Assembly: GCF_910592395.1 (NCBI RefSeq)
Contig: NC_088309.1
Span: forward strand, 18,418,599-18,482,598
Source of the DNA: Lineus longissimus
Lineage: Eukaryota; Nemertea; Pilidiophora; Heteronemertea; Lineidae
Length of the DNA stretch: 64,000 bases
Direction of reading: 5' to 3'
In this document: one piece after another, positions 35,736 to 47,880 of the stretch
Position numbering within the stretch: position 1 is the stretch's first letter
How the letters are laid out: each line of letters starts with the position of its first letter
Position numbers and translations under genes: made by a program
The notes under the pieces: model-generated
The model's input: the letters and a program-made list of their open reading frames with translations, nothing else
Told to the model about the DNA's origin: nothing
The model's database searches: none

Positions 35736-37167
35736 AAATGAATGTCAAGTCATCGTCGGTGGTATGACTTAATCTATACCGACATGATGGACTGGTAAAA
35801 AACACATGTGTATACGTGATATCAACGATAATAGACTTTTTCATTACTTCCCTGTACAATGCCGCTCGGAGCATGATCAGTTCATCACTGGTGTTTACGG
35901 CTATCATACAATCTTACCATTATCAAGATAATGACGTTACAGGCACACGTTTCTGCTGCTTATGACCAGTTTTTTTAATATGATGATGGCTTTGCAAGGG
36001 ATGGAATTAATTGAGAAGTTCTCATTAAAAACACTGGAACAATAAGTTAGTAGTTATATTTACTTTTTGCTCCTGGCAATGCTAGATGCTGATCTACTTA
36101 AAGGCCATGACTCCTGCTTTTATGATTGCATGACATGTACAAATCCTCAAACACTGGACTTAAAGCTCCGCATTAAATCAAGTTTGATCAAAATTGAAGA
36201 ACCCAGTCCAGAGATATAGCAAATTAACGGCTTTGTTTACATGTTATGTAACAGCCTTGGTTAGGTTTCTAAGTAAAGTCAGGCGGCAGGTTTACTGACA
36301 TAGATCAGGCTGATGTTGGATTTCTTACTATAAATAGTATAAATTTGTCTGTATTACCTTACCTTATTATAAGGTATATCGAAGCTTTAAATTAGAAATA
36401 CATTATGATAGTTTAAGTATTGTATAAATTGATGTATTTGATGCAATTTTCTGTAAAAAGAATCGAATTTGAAAAATCAATTAAGTTCTATAAATTTGCC
36501 TAAATTGTCTAGAAAACCTAATTGGACCATATTTGTGGGGTCTATGTTTTTTTTGGCATTGATTTTGTTTGCCCACTTCATGAATTAGCTCAAATAACAC
36601 TTTCTAGATGTGAGAGTTGACTTCTAAAATAAATATAACCGGTTTTCCAAAAAAAATTAAAATATTTAATTAAAATATTTTTTGGAATACAATAAACTCA
36701 TTTATTATGGGCAAAGGTATGCTTTCATACTTGAACATTGAAAATGTCAATGAAAAACAGACTTCATATATCAATTTTAAGAGCATTAATTTATATGTGT
36801 CCTCCCAAGTAGGGCAATAGCCTGATCTACATCACAATTTTGGTGAACCCGCCGCCTGGCTCTAACAAGCCAGTTGCTAGCCTGATTAGGTGATCTAGTT
36901 GTCAAACACCTGAAAGGCTATATCTTCAAAATGGATGGAGCAAATTGCATGGGGTTTTCTGTATTATATAAATTGTTAGGTGCACTTTTGAAAACGTCTT
37001 ACAGCAGGAAATGGCAAAATACCTGGAGTTATGGCCTTTAAAGTTAGTTGCCTTGTGAACGTTGGTTCCATAACTTTTCAGTTAGGGTACATGACAACGG
37101 AAGATTCCGATGATTTGTGGTACGAAAATTACTAACAGATGTTGTACAATACAATATACAGATACAT

Positions 37168-37545
37168 CCTCGTGAATACCGGTATCGGGTGCCATTTTCA
37201 AGAGCCCTCTTGGGGTGCAATATATTGCATTTGTTATACATGCTTCCCGAAATTGGTGGCTTGCATTGGAACTAATTTTTCCCCCTTGTCCGTCATCAAA
37301 GGCATTCAAGTGAGTTGGTCAACCATGGCTATCTCCTTTGTCCCTCCACCATGAGGCCTAGTTTCCCCTTATGACATCATTATTTCGGACACTCAGCGCC
37401 CCATTTCTGGAAAGGTGTATAATTGGCTATTTACACACCATGAACAGTAGTGTTATTTAAATGTTATTGTGTGCACAGGTCGTCACAGACATTGGCTAAA
37501 GATATGAAGCCACACAAGCGGGTATTTCTAATGTTTAATGTAAGT
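37168..37545. mobile_element. tcctcgtgaataccggt family, copy 2 (right end unclear)
   Basis: Starts tcctcgtgaataccggtat at 37168, then gtgccatttt and tcttggggtgcaatatattg. Further on it shares gaacagt-tgttatttaaatg and gcacaggtcgtca with 58030-58130, and aagcgggtatttctaatgttt (inverted) with 10180-10225. The terminal arm on the right is lost or diverged. Confidence 0.7.
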
Positions 37546-37922
37546 TTTATTTTTTGTTGTTACGATATCGATGTTTATTATTCTGACAGCAGGAAATAAT
37601 CACTTTATCATGCAGTTTATGTTCTGAATATCAAATGGCAAATGCAGCAAATCGATTAAGTAATCAATGCTAATGTTGTGTCTGATAACTAAATACATTG
37701 CATGGAAACATCTTAAGGCATAGGAGAGGGTTTACGCTAAAAGATAGTTTTTTTTACGTGTTTGTCATGATATACCAGGATGTGGTCATCCATATATGTG
37801 TCCCGGTTCCTTTTGCCCCCCTATATACAATAAAATACCAATTCATGGCTTTTAAAGAAGTCTGCTGCGGAAATTGTCAGGGATGGTGTTTGGTCTTGGT
37901 TACAGGCTGAGGGCTTTATATT

Positions 37923-38192
37923 TCAGCTTGAGTGAGAATGAGGAGCAGGGTTATACGGCGGGAATCCGAGAGGTGGTAGGATTAGGAATATTGGTATTGG
38001 CGGGCCAGGGTTTCTTTCCACCATTTCCCCCTGAATAAAAAGTGCATAAAGAACTACTGCAAATGAAATTTGTAGGCTGAAACGGGGAGCACCACACCCG
38101 ATCGGAGGACATAAAACCTTCTCCACATCTGGAGAAAATATAACCCGGGAGATAACCCAGGGAACACTAGGACCCGGAAAACATAGATACAT
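37923..38192 (-). mobile_element. LINE N-terminal fragment with a 2A-like motif
   Basis: A minus-strand open frame contains a hydrophobic run FSLQISFAVVLYALFIQ followed directly by GEMVERNPGP (38001-38030). This closely resembles the 2A ribosome-skipping consensus, in which an acidic-V-E-x precedes NPGP. CR1/L2-type non-LTR elements of marine invertebrates often start with such a motif (family knowledge). Here the consensus Asp is replaced by Glu-Met, one residue longer. The frame ends in a stop at 37923, and no endonuclease or reverse transcriptase follows, so it is a remnant. Activity of the motif is unknown. Confidence 0.55.
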
Positions 38193-40877
38193 GCACGCAC
38201 CTAAATCAAATCACACGCACTTGCTCAATGTTATTGCAAGTTTCTAAGAACAACTTTCGCATGATCCGCCGCACGTCGATATATTGTTTAATGGGATGAA
38301 ATCCTGTTTTCATTAGCAGTGATTTGCTTAATCTGATCAGATAATAGGGAATAGTTGATAATGATGTGCGCGATCAGGCTCGTGTCATTTTTTTCTTACT
38401 GGCTGCCATGTGGGAAGCACGTTGGTAAAAATGAAAGCGTGTCTAACCTTATCACGCGGATGACCGGGAAGTCTCAAGTTCGATGCTGGACCAGTGCCCC
38501 TCGGATCCGTACTCTGAACTGGCCAGAAATGACCAATGGCGAAGTAGCGCAGAAGTGTGCTCATTGGTTTCTTCAGAAGAACATGTACTTCCGGATTAGA
38601 CTGCGGGCATGAATGTAAAAAATCTGCTTACATGTAAATATCAACAGGTGAAGCTTCGCTGAAAGTTGGGTCTTAAACAATGTCTTTCGCTCTTAAGCCC
38701 AATTTTCTTGTTACTTTCTATCTGTTTTCTGTGCTGACACGTCGAATCCAACCTTGAGTAACCTGAGTATTGGTTGGCCTCAAGTAGACAACTTAATACT
38801 TTACCTTGATTATCATGTCTCCAGTTTTGGATATAGGTGAGAAGGGCGCTCATATATCTTCGTTGGCGGCTTGATCCGTTGTGAGCAATCTTTTTCAGTG
38901 GTATCAAACTCTTCAGGGATACTCAAGAAAAGGCAAAACAGCCTTGGCATGATGCAACAGATGCTTGTCGGAAGGTGAAACGTGCATTTTATAGGTCGCA
39001 CTGGTCCAAGACCATGTCATAGACCACCTTTCGTGTTATTATCAATAAGTTCCCGTGGCGAGATCTAATGAACAATAATATTGTTCAACCCCCTAGCCAC
39101 ACGATCTTTCATCAGATCACGCAACATGACATATCTATAATCAGTGATAATACTAACGATGGTATTTGGCCTTTCGTAGGTCGCAACTGATGAGAGGTAA
39201 TACGTATTTGTGACAAACACTGGATAGTTCGAATCAATTAAAATGACAAATTCTGTTGAACCAAAAATTATCACAGTCGATTCACAAAAAATAATGTATA
39301 AGAGGAATTATTATATAATAGTGGGTCACAACAATCGAAGGAATACATGTACACATGCATGTCCTTATGTTACCAGAAATACATGTAAACGATATTCGCT
39401 TTTACGACCGTATTGGTAATTATTCAAGCGTGCTAGCCGAGTCCATCCGCCCAGCTGAAGATGACGTTTTCCTCTTGTCACGTACTCGAGGCCAGGCTGG
39501 GTATTTCTGACAGGTCCAAATAGTCCAACTGATTGCTTTAAAAATGTACCCTGATATCGTTGATCCTACGTGTAGTGGAAACCGCAAGGTTTTTTTCTGG
39601 ATCACATTACCTTGTTAAAAAGGATTTTCTTGTTGTCGTATGCCATGGGAATCAATTTTTTGCCCCGCGTATATCGTTATAGTGCCGGCCGTGGAGGTGA
39701 CATCTTTTTTCCTTCGAGCTGCTGTTTATCTTTTTTTGTCTCACTTCGAAGCAGTCAGCGACCAATATATTATCGAAGTCATATTTGATGGCAAGCAATT
39801 TATTTTCAGGGCATGTTGGATAGATTCACATACTTTTTTATGCGATATCTAATAAACAAGATTACAATCCTTCAGTTGAAAAGAAATCTAAGGAAGGAAG
39901 ATCTACATCTTCTTTTGCGGATATTACATTTTCTGGACGTGGTGAACTAGACGGACGTAATTCGAAGACTCAGGATATTGGACCTGGTTGGTTATACATT
40001 TTGAAACTGGTTTGACAATGCTGACGTGGCCAGTTCGAATCGACGCATAGAGATCAAGCCATCAAATAAAATATGCTCTTACTGTATTCTTTAAATGGGT
40101 GGCACACTGATTTTTCACTTCTGCGATGACCACGTCATATTGAAATGGATGACTTGGGATTTTGGGGACTTTCAATAAATACCTTCACCATACGTCAAAA
40201 AGTAGGCTATCATGGTTTGGACTTTGAACTTTGATCTTTGAAATCTCGTATTTTTTGCCCCTTTATCTCTCTATCGAATTTCATAAAACAAACCCTGAAA
40301 TGTAGCTATAACGATAACAAACACGTGAAACATTATCTAAGCAATGTATTTCATTGGATCAATTATTCAGTCGAGTTTATTTTTCATGTCCCACTACGGC
40401 GGACTAATTGCGCCATTCAAGACCCAAAGCTCTCATAAGAAGCCGCTATTTATACTGGCGTTCACAACGACCATCAAGGGCTGCATTGGCGGCATATCCT
40501 TGAAACATTACAAGCAACAGATTGACACTTCTGGTCTTTAGAACATGTTTCTTTCAGTATATTTTTGAATACATGTTTGAAGAGAGACAAAGGAGAGCGT
40601 AATCCAAATTGATGCTGTTGACATTAGGCCATTATTGGTCGAACGGAACACTGCTTGGATGAGGACCGGTAGTGCAGCAGCCAGACTGTTTGAGCGCGTC
40701 CATCTATTGGGTCACGGCAACCAAGGAGCTCGTGTGCCATAATTAAACTACAAGCTATACCTACACGCAACCATAAAAGTTTCCTTCCTAAGCGCAGACA
40801 ATTACCGATGCTAGCGTGAGCGATCCCTCTTGTTGGGTTTCGACAACATGGCATTTCACGCAGCAGGCATTCTCATG

Positions 40878-41385
40878 GTCCAGTCAGTGTGTCTGATGTG
40901 TACAATAGACAAGGGCTGTGTATTGCTGTGGAGTTCAGGTGGGTGGGGGTGTCTCATCAAAGAAAACTGCGTTTTGTGACCAGTTCAAATTATATTTTCA
41001 TTCGGTAACCTAATTCAACTGACGTTCAATATTGCTCAATTCAGACTGTCAATTCATTTTATTTTGGGCATCCAGCATGAGTTTACCATCTAGTATCATT
41101 TCCCAGCCCGTCATGGTCATAATAATGACAATGATATACCACAAATGATACATGGATATACTATTGTTAGCTAGCGATAAATCTCCTCGGCGTCTAATGC
41201 AAAATCAGTCGTATGATTAAACGTCCCCCGGAATGTGCCAACTGACATTTGCATTAAGATGGCTCAGGGTATCAGTCAGTGTGTCCAATGTGTATAAGAT
41301 ACACGTGTACAAGGATTGTGTGTGTTATACTACTGTGGAGTTCGGGTTAGGGGGTTCTCATCAATGACGATAGCGTTGTGTCTCC
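40878..41385. repeat. Diverged direct repeat pair
   Basis: The segments at about 40878-40982 and 41268-41385 share cagtcagtgtgtc, gatgtgta / aatgtgta, acaagg-ttgtgt, ctgtggagttc and tctcatcaa in order. The 285-bp spacer is unrelated. Non-coding. Confidence 0.55.
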
Positions 41386-43437
41386 TAATTTCGTTTCTGT
41401 TCAGTAGTTCAGAATACATGTATGTTGAATAATGATCGCACATGTGCATATTTTGTGGTACACCCGATGACTCCCGTATACACAGAAACCCTGTACAACT
41501 TTGAGGAGCATTTTAACGTTATTCTCAAAAGGCAATTTAAACTAGTATTGGGCAATTCGCCTAACAGCAAATTGCAGACCATATCCCTGGTGAAAGTATT
41601 TTGTCATGTTGAGAAATTAGGTTTGCACCAGGATATAACCAGATAACCTGAATAACCAGCTGAATTAGGTTGTGACAGTAGGTGCATCATAAATACTAGA
41701 ATTAGCGATGGTTCTGGGACTGCAACAACTCAGCATGGATGGTCAGAATCCAGCAGACAACAAGCAAATGTAATCTGAATCTCAACATCTTTCGTATCTT
41801 TTGATGAGTTTTCTGGTCGAGTGAGGGAAACCAGTTGGCCATCTGATATGGCTGGTGGGGATGAAAGCTCCCAATGTTGGGACGACCAATAATACATTGC
41901 GTCTCCACAGTATTTATATTATAATACCTCCCTCCATGCACACATGGTTCTGCTGCCAATTTTTTCTTCAAATGATCTAGGTGTCAATCATGCACTTGTG
42001 GGTACTGGCACCACGTAGGTAACTTCTGATCTGATCTTAAGTGGCAGGTTTTTGGTGCTTTGTCCTGGTGCTCATTTTTAAGATGACAAAACACTATCAC
42101 CAGGGATATGGTCTGCAATTGCTGTTAGGAAAGTCACAACCTGGGGACAAAAAATAAATGTGATTTAGATTTCGCATTCCTTTGAAGTGTAGGTTGCGAC
42201 ATCCCAGGCCATTGATGCATGCATGGTCACAACATAGGGGCAACCGGGAATCATGGCAAGGATTTTTACAACCATTCTTTTGAGGTGTAGATTGTGATGC
42301 GAAGGAAGTGTCTTGATCTCTACATAAAATTCCTTCGACATGGTGCAACAAACCAGTCCAGTAGATATATACATGGTCATAGCATACGGCATCGAGACAA
42401 CCAGTATGCAAGGTTACGGCCAGGCCCAAGGGGTATGAGTCCATGACCGATCAGCACTAAGAGTAAAAACGTAACATGCAATAATATCTTTTTAAACTAA
42501 CTGCCACAGTAGGTTTATTTATTCAGTCTTTTTGAAGTAAAAGTACAGTGAAAAAGAACGAAATACGGCTGGAATATTATACTGGTTTGTCTTCGGACGG
42601 CAAATTCAGCACTGCACCGATGTCAAGGTTAAGACGGTTATACGACTTTGCCTCATCAGCTCCTCGTGGTCAAGGCTCCTATATCCGTGACTGATGCGGT
42701 CGCAGAACAGAACAGATGCTGATCATCCCCGTCAGGCTGTAAAACAGAGCGAGGAAATATTTTAACTTCACCAGAAGTTTTATCATTCATTATTCAGACC
42801 AACAGACACTGACTACCTGCTAATAGTCTATGAATTTCATTGTCATAATTCAGAACAAACACTTATCACCTTTGCTGACAATATTTTCAGAAGGTGTGTA
42901 TTCATTCGTGTGTCCATTTACACTGCACGTCTATACGTGCTTTACTGTACATTTCTACAGGAGTGAGCAGGATGTACAGAAAAACGATCTCCAAAACTGT
43001 TGCTTTCAGCACTCGCGACACGTTAAGCGAGGTTTCAGCAATTATTTTCAGTGAGGGTATATCTCATGTGTAGAGTCTGGGTGATTTTGAGACATTCTTA
43101 GGTGTTTAAGGCGCACAGTTTGATTAAACTTGCCCGAATTCGTGATTTTTTTGATGAATGTATATCCGCCATTGCGGGGATCTGGAAACTTTTGGATGAC
43201 AAGTTTGCCTCAAAAAATGGACGTGCTCCCTATAATCACCCAAACTAACAGCGAATATATATTCTTAAGATCCTTTTCTTGACCTCTGATGAGTTAATTT
43301 TGTCTGATGCAGTGTTTCAACACAAATTTGAGGGCGATTACAATCACGAAAAATTCACACTCACCCAGTCTAGAATGCGTAGACGAAATGTCTGTTGGCT
43401 CTTCCATGTAGCGGGTATTCTCCCACCTGTTCAGGTC

Positions 43438-43448
43438 GGGGGGGGGGG
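43438..43448. repeat. G11 homopolymer
   Basis: Eleven consecutive G, flanked by caggtc and cagatc. Confidence 0.9.
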
Positions 43449-43715
43449 CAGATCAACGTTGAGCAACTTGCCTAATCGGTAAAAACGCGGGAGGCAGCGC
43501 TATTACCGGAACGGTTCAGAACCGGCGATTTTCATCAAAAATCACCCGAAAACTAAAAAAGTAAGCAACGGCTGCAAAAATAAAGTACACGTTGTTCGTT
43601 AGCAGGTTATGAAACGTAACCTAACCAAATTTCAGGTCGTTCCGTGCGGCAGTTTCGGAGATACGTGTCGAAAACCACATCCCTCGGGTCCTGGCGATCG
43701 GCTCAGTAAAAACAA

Positions 43716-43749
43716 TAGACCATATCCACGGAGTTGTGGATATGGTCTA
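43716..43749. repeat. Perfect 14-bp hairpin with 6-nt loop
   Basis: tagaccatatccac (43716-43729) and gtggatatggtcta (43736-43749) pair perfectly around ggagtt. It is not followed by a T run on either strand. Confidence 0.85.
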
Positions 43750-44317
43750 ATAACTTATTAGGGACACATTCGTTTTTTGACGGAAATTGCGTTGTACATG
43801 AATATGATGTTGAAACCCTTATTCATGCATTTGTCAAATTTTCCGAAAGGTCAACGCAGACGATCACGATAGATAATAATAGAATAGGCCTGTCTAGCAT
43901 ACTCAGACACGACGGAAGGTGTCGGCTGGCGATGATGATCGCTTCCTTGCCGGATGTGATCACTGTGACTGTGATATGATAAGGGTTGGACTATGGCTGT
44001 ACAGGGTTGCTCAAAACACGGGCGACCACACACGACCAAAAGCACAATCACTTATCAACTATGGATGAACCGCATCTTTCTAGAAGCAAAATTAGATCAA
44101 TATATCTCGATTCGATCCTGTAGTTTCGGTTCAAAAGCAAAATTTATGAAGCAAGGGAAGGAGTACTACTGTCACTTGTTGTTCCAGTCGATGATGCTGC
44201 GTAGCAGTGGCCTGTGCCATTTTCATGGAGACGACCAGTAAATAATACTAACTTTCTCAAGCAAGTGTCTGTTTCACACGCTAACATCGTCTTGTAATCG
44301 ACCACGTTTGCTCTGAG

Positions 44318-45022
44318 AAGGCTGGGTTCACATAGAACTATACGGTATTCGGTATACGCTATTCGATATTCGCTATTCGGTATTCGCTATACGCTTTACG
44401 GGCACGGCGAGTCACATAGGGTAGCATGCGTGCGGTATTCGGTCTTTTGGCGCCGATCAGATGGACAGTTCAGACGAAGAAGATTTGGCTCTTCTCCTCT
44501 TAGCCGAGGATGAAGCTGACCAGGCACAAAGACCAAAGAAAGAAAGGCAGAATGGGTGCGGCAGCACTTTAAGATGAGACCTCTCTTGGGGGAGTACCAC
44601 AGGACATTTAAAAACCTCATGGATCATCCAGATGTTAATTAAAAGAATCATTTAGTTGATTAGTAATAAAACATGTAATGAAGGCCTGTACTCAGAAATT
44701 GCAATAAAATGAGTAAAAATGAGTACATGTACTGTTGTTTCTAACTTATCCTATAGTATGCAATAAATCGTTTAATAATGGTGATAGATAACATTAAAAT
44801 GCACTGGTCACTTCTGAACAGGGTGGTATACGCTGCACGAAAATCGAACGCGCACGATTCCCACTATACTATACTATACGCAGGTATACGACCTTTTCGA
44901 ATAGTGCCCTCTTATGTGACCCGGTATTGTGAAATTTCCTTGTTCGATTTCAGGTACCCGCGTGCCCTGGCAAAACGTGCACCGAATACCCGAATAGTAT
45001 AGTTCTATGTGAACCCAGCCTT
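44318..45022 (+). mobile_element. PIF/Harbinger-like element, internally deleted
   Basis: The left end aaggctgggttcacataga (44318) and its reverse complement ending at 45022 are terminal inverted repeats, extending to gaactatac. Sub-terminal regions on both sides are packed with TATTCG / TATACG words. The interior carries a broken transposase start (44461-44642) and AATAAA words. The total of about 705 bp is far too short for a complete element. Flanking bases hint at a TTA/TAA target site but are not a clean duplication. Confidence 0.75.
44461..44642 (+). pseudogene. Harbinger transposase N-terminus, frameshifted
   Basis: ATG at 44461 opens MDSSDEEDLALLLLAEDE...PKKER. Shortly before 44553 the reading moves to another frame, which continues WVRQHFKMRPLLGEYHRTF and NLMDHPDVN to a TAA at 44640-44642. 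The acidic start followed by W-V-R...R-P-x-x-G-E-Y-H is the usual N-terminus of HARBI1-like DDE transposases (family knowledge). The frameshift and the absence of the DDE catalytic domain mean it is dead. Confidence 0.65.
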
Positions 45023-45499
45023 AAGCCCTGGAAGTGAGAACAGGTGGCTGTGTGTGTATATCCTCATATACATCATGGATGGAATTTCTCACACGTTGAA
45101 GATTTCTCTTTTGGCATTGTAAGAGTGTTTTCACGGTGGGAAGAACAATAATTTCTGATGCCTGACTTAACTAAATCAAATGCTGTATTGGTGATTTGGG
45201 CCTGCTTTCTTTTGTCTGTCCCTCCAGTGTGGCAGGTGATGACGTCACGTGAAACTACTTTATATCATGGTAATAAGCAGTTGCTGAAATACCCAAATAT
45301 CGCTGGTCAAAGTGGGTAAATTTCAGACAATGCATGCGTGTGTCCCCACGCACCTTTCATTATTTTTCTAAACGTTTGCTGATGCTTACTAACAATCAAA
45401 CAAGTAGCTAATTTTTGTTGTATTGGTCGGGAATATTTATCAGACAAGTGACGAATCACAACATCCATATGGGCACGATCAACATGGTAGATATAGGCC

Positions 45500-45580
45500 T
45501 ACACACTTAGAAATAAAGGTTTTTGAGCTCTTTGATAAACCTTTAACGGTTTCTCTATACTTCTCAGGTTTACTGACAGC
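45500..45580. mobile_element. Fragment of the CTTAGAAATAA-ended MITE family
   Basis: tacacacttagaaataaagg then tttttgagctc, followed by aaaccttta-type words. Only this end is clear. It matches 6690-6828 and 53064-53270 (inverted). Confidence 0.6.
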
Positions 45581-45736
45581 GCAACTAATCTTTACGCATT
45601 TATCGGTGCACCTTATGAATGGTTATCTCTTAAAAGAGCTTCGCGACCAACGGATTATCTATATGAATTCAGCCACAAGGCATCCGATCAGAGACCGCCA
45701 ATATAAATGTCACCTGGAGTCAATATTCTTGGCGCG

Positions 45737-45766
45737 TCTATCTATCTATCTATCTATCTATCTATT
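45737..45766. repeat. (TCTA)n microsatellite
   Basis: About seven uninterrupted tetranucleotide units. Confidence 0.95.
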
Positions 45767-46037
45767 TCTCCACGAATCAATGTCGCTGACCAATACGGCG
45801 AATGATTGAGGAACTAAGTACGAATCAATGAGAACTTAATGCAACTAACCATTGACCGCGGGAGACATTATAGAGTCCGCCATGACATTTCTGAGTCCAG
45901 CAAAATTCCATATTGGACGACCTTAAACATCCACTATTTGCTATATTATGCAACCAAATGTCTTGGCAAAGAAATCAATCCAAAGGAAAATAATGAAACA
46001 ATTTGTTTTTAATGAAATATAAAAAATGTATATTTTA

Positions 46038-46085
46038 GGATCCGTTACGACATTTTTTTGGATCCGTTAATGCTTTTTTGGATCC
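46038..46085. repeat. Three GGATCCG words about 21 bp apart
   Basis: GGATCC at 46038, 46060 and 46080, the first two followed by gtta and each gap filled mostly by T. A short degenerate tandem repeat. Confidence 0.7.
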
Positions 46086-47689
46086 GATACGATGTGATGA
46101 CTTGAAATCACATGATGTGAATCGAGTTACGCTATTGGCCAAGAACATTTGGTAGCATAATATCGACGAATGACGGTTGTATTCTAAAATACTTGGCATT
46201 ACAAATTGTAATTTCAAATGTCAATTCGTTAACCTTCTTCTGAGTGCAGAGGGTTTTGGTAACTTAACGAAGACCCTCCTGGGTTGATTTAATGTAGCAT
46301 TTTGCATTGCACACTTATCAAAGAGATCACGGACGGTGACAGTCGCGTTGATAACAACATTGGAAGTCAATTCGTTTACGCGAAACTCGTTGTTTTTTTT
46401 AAAAGTCGATTAAGAAGCGCTTTTACACTGGCATATCTCGTGCTTGGTCCTTCGTATTATAGCTCGTCGTCCAGGCTACCCACCGCAAGTTTACCAGTGG
46501 TTACAGCGCATTGGTCATGCCGATATATAAATAACATCATAGTTAACGGCAAGCCCATTTTAATTTCAAACAGGCGTATAGTTGATATGAAAATCAACAT
46601 CTTATGCACGACGGCACTCCACCATGAAGATGATCGATGAGCAACCTTTGATTCATTTTATAGTCACGTCAACAGAAATGTGCCTGGGAGAGATAGCTAT
46701 TCACTGTTGAGTAGGTTTTTACTCAATCAATTAATACAAGACCATGTGCTATACAAAACGTCTATGGACATCTCCTCTGGAGAATCCAGAGGATTTTGTC
46801 TCCTGTAAGTCTTGGATAAAAGAAAATCACTAATCTCGACTGGGCGTTTGGCACCTCGTTTCAGAAAATGGACAATGTTCCTTAGACTTAATGATTAGAT
46901 TGGCGTTCTTGAGATAAGTCAATTTTTTACCTTTGAGAGGAAGCCAGTCGACCTTCGGAATAATATATTATTATTCTCTCTTAGACAAGCGACAATCAGT
47001 ACCGTCATGTTACGTTGAGACATGTTGTATAAATTATGCAGTCGCGTTGGATATTTTTGCGTGGTCAGATTTTTTTAAACTTTGCAACGTGAAACAAATC
47101 TCTAATTATGCACGCTCCAACCGAGGGTATTTAGCTGCGCTTATTTGCTGTCCTGCATATGGTACCCTAATTTCGCTTGGTCATCTTTGCAACAACCAAG
47201 CGGTACCAGCCCGAATCTCATACCCTCGACCAGACAATCAAACACGTTGTCTGGGTAAAGGGCATACAACCTGAGAGAAGTATCAGGACCATGAGGACTT
47301 TATCGAGGTATAAGCCGATGTTTCAATCGAAAACAAGCGAACCATCTTGCGAACCAATATTCACTCTGAGACAATTGATAACCAATACATTAAACGTATG
47401 TTTCTAAAGGCGGTTATTGGCGATTTTGTGACTGAACAAACAAGCTGAAGGGGATGTATTCTACTGGCTTTACTTTGATTGATCGACTAGACATCGTCTG
47501 TGAGTTTGCACTGTAGCCTCTTCGAAGGCCTGTTGTGACGCAATGGCGTAACACCGACGAAGGACAGTGAAAGATATTTTATGCACGCACACACCCGTGT
47601 GATACAGCCGAGTGATGCGGAAAAACTACACGGCTAGATTGCACGCTTGACAACGCATAATAGTACCGTTCAACCTGGAAAACTGCCAA

Positions 47690-47880
47690 ATATTCCTCTA
47701 GGTTTGTATATCTCCCCTTCTCCGATCTCACAGTCTAATTCATAGTGCATGATTTTGCCCTCAGTTTGATAAAGCCATTATTATAATCTTGACCTGTGAC
47801 GCCTGCCGCCCCTGAATCGGGCGTCATGGATCGATCAATATCAGTATAGGCCTATTATCCGGATTATATTTGTTAGCAAT
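47690..47880. repeat. Inverted, older copy of part of the 9.3-kb duplicated unit
   Basis: The reverse complement of this stretch aligns along its length with 49665-49860. Shared words include tattatccggattat, tcgatccat, cccgattca, gattataata, cactatgaattaga and tcggagaaggggaga. It is more diverged than the two direct copies and lacks small segments. Confidence 0.8.
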
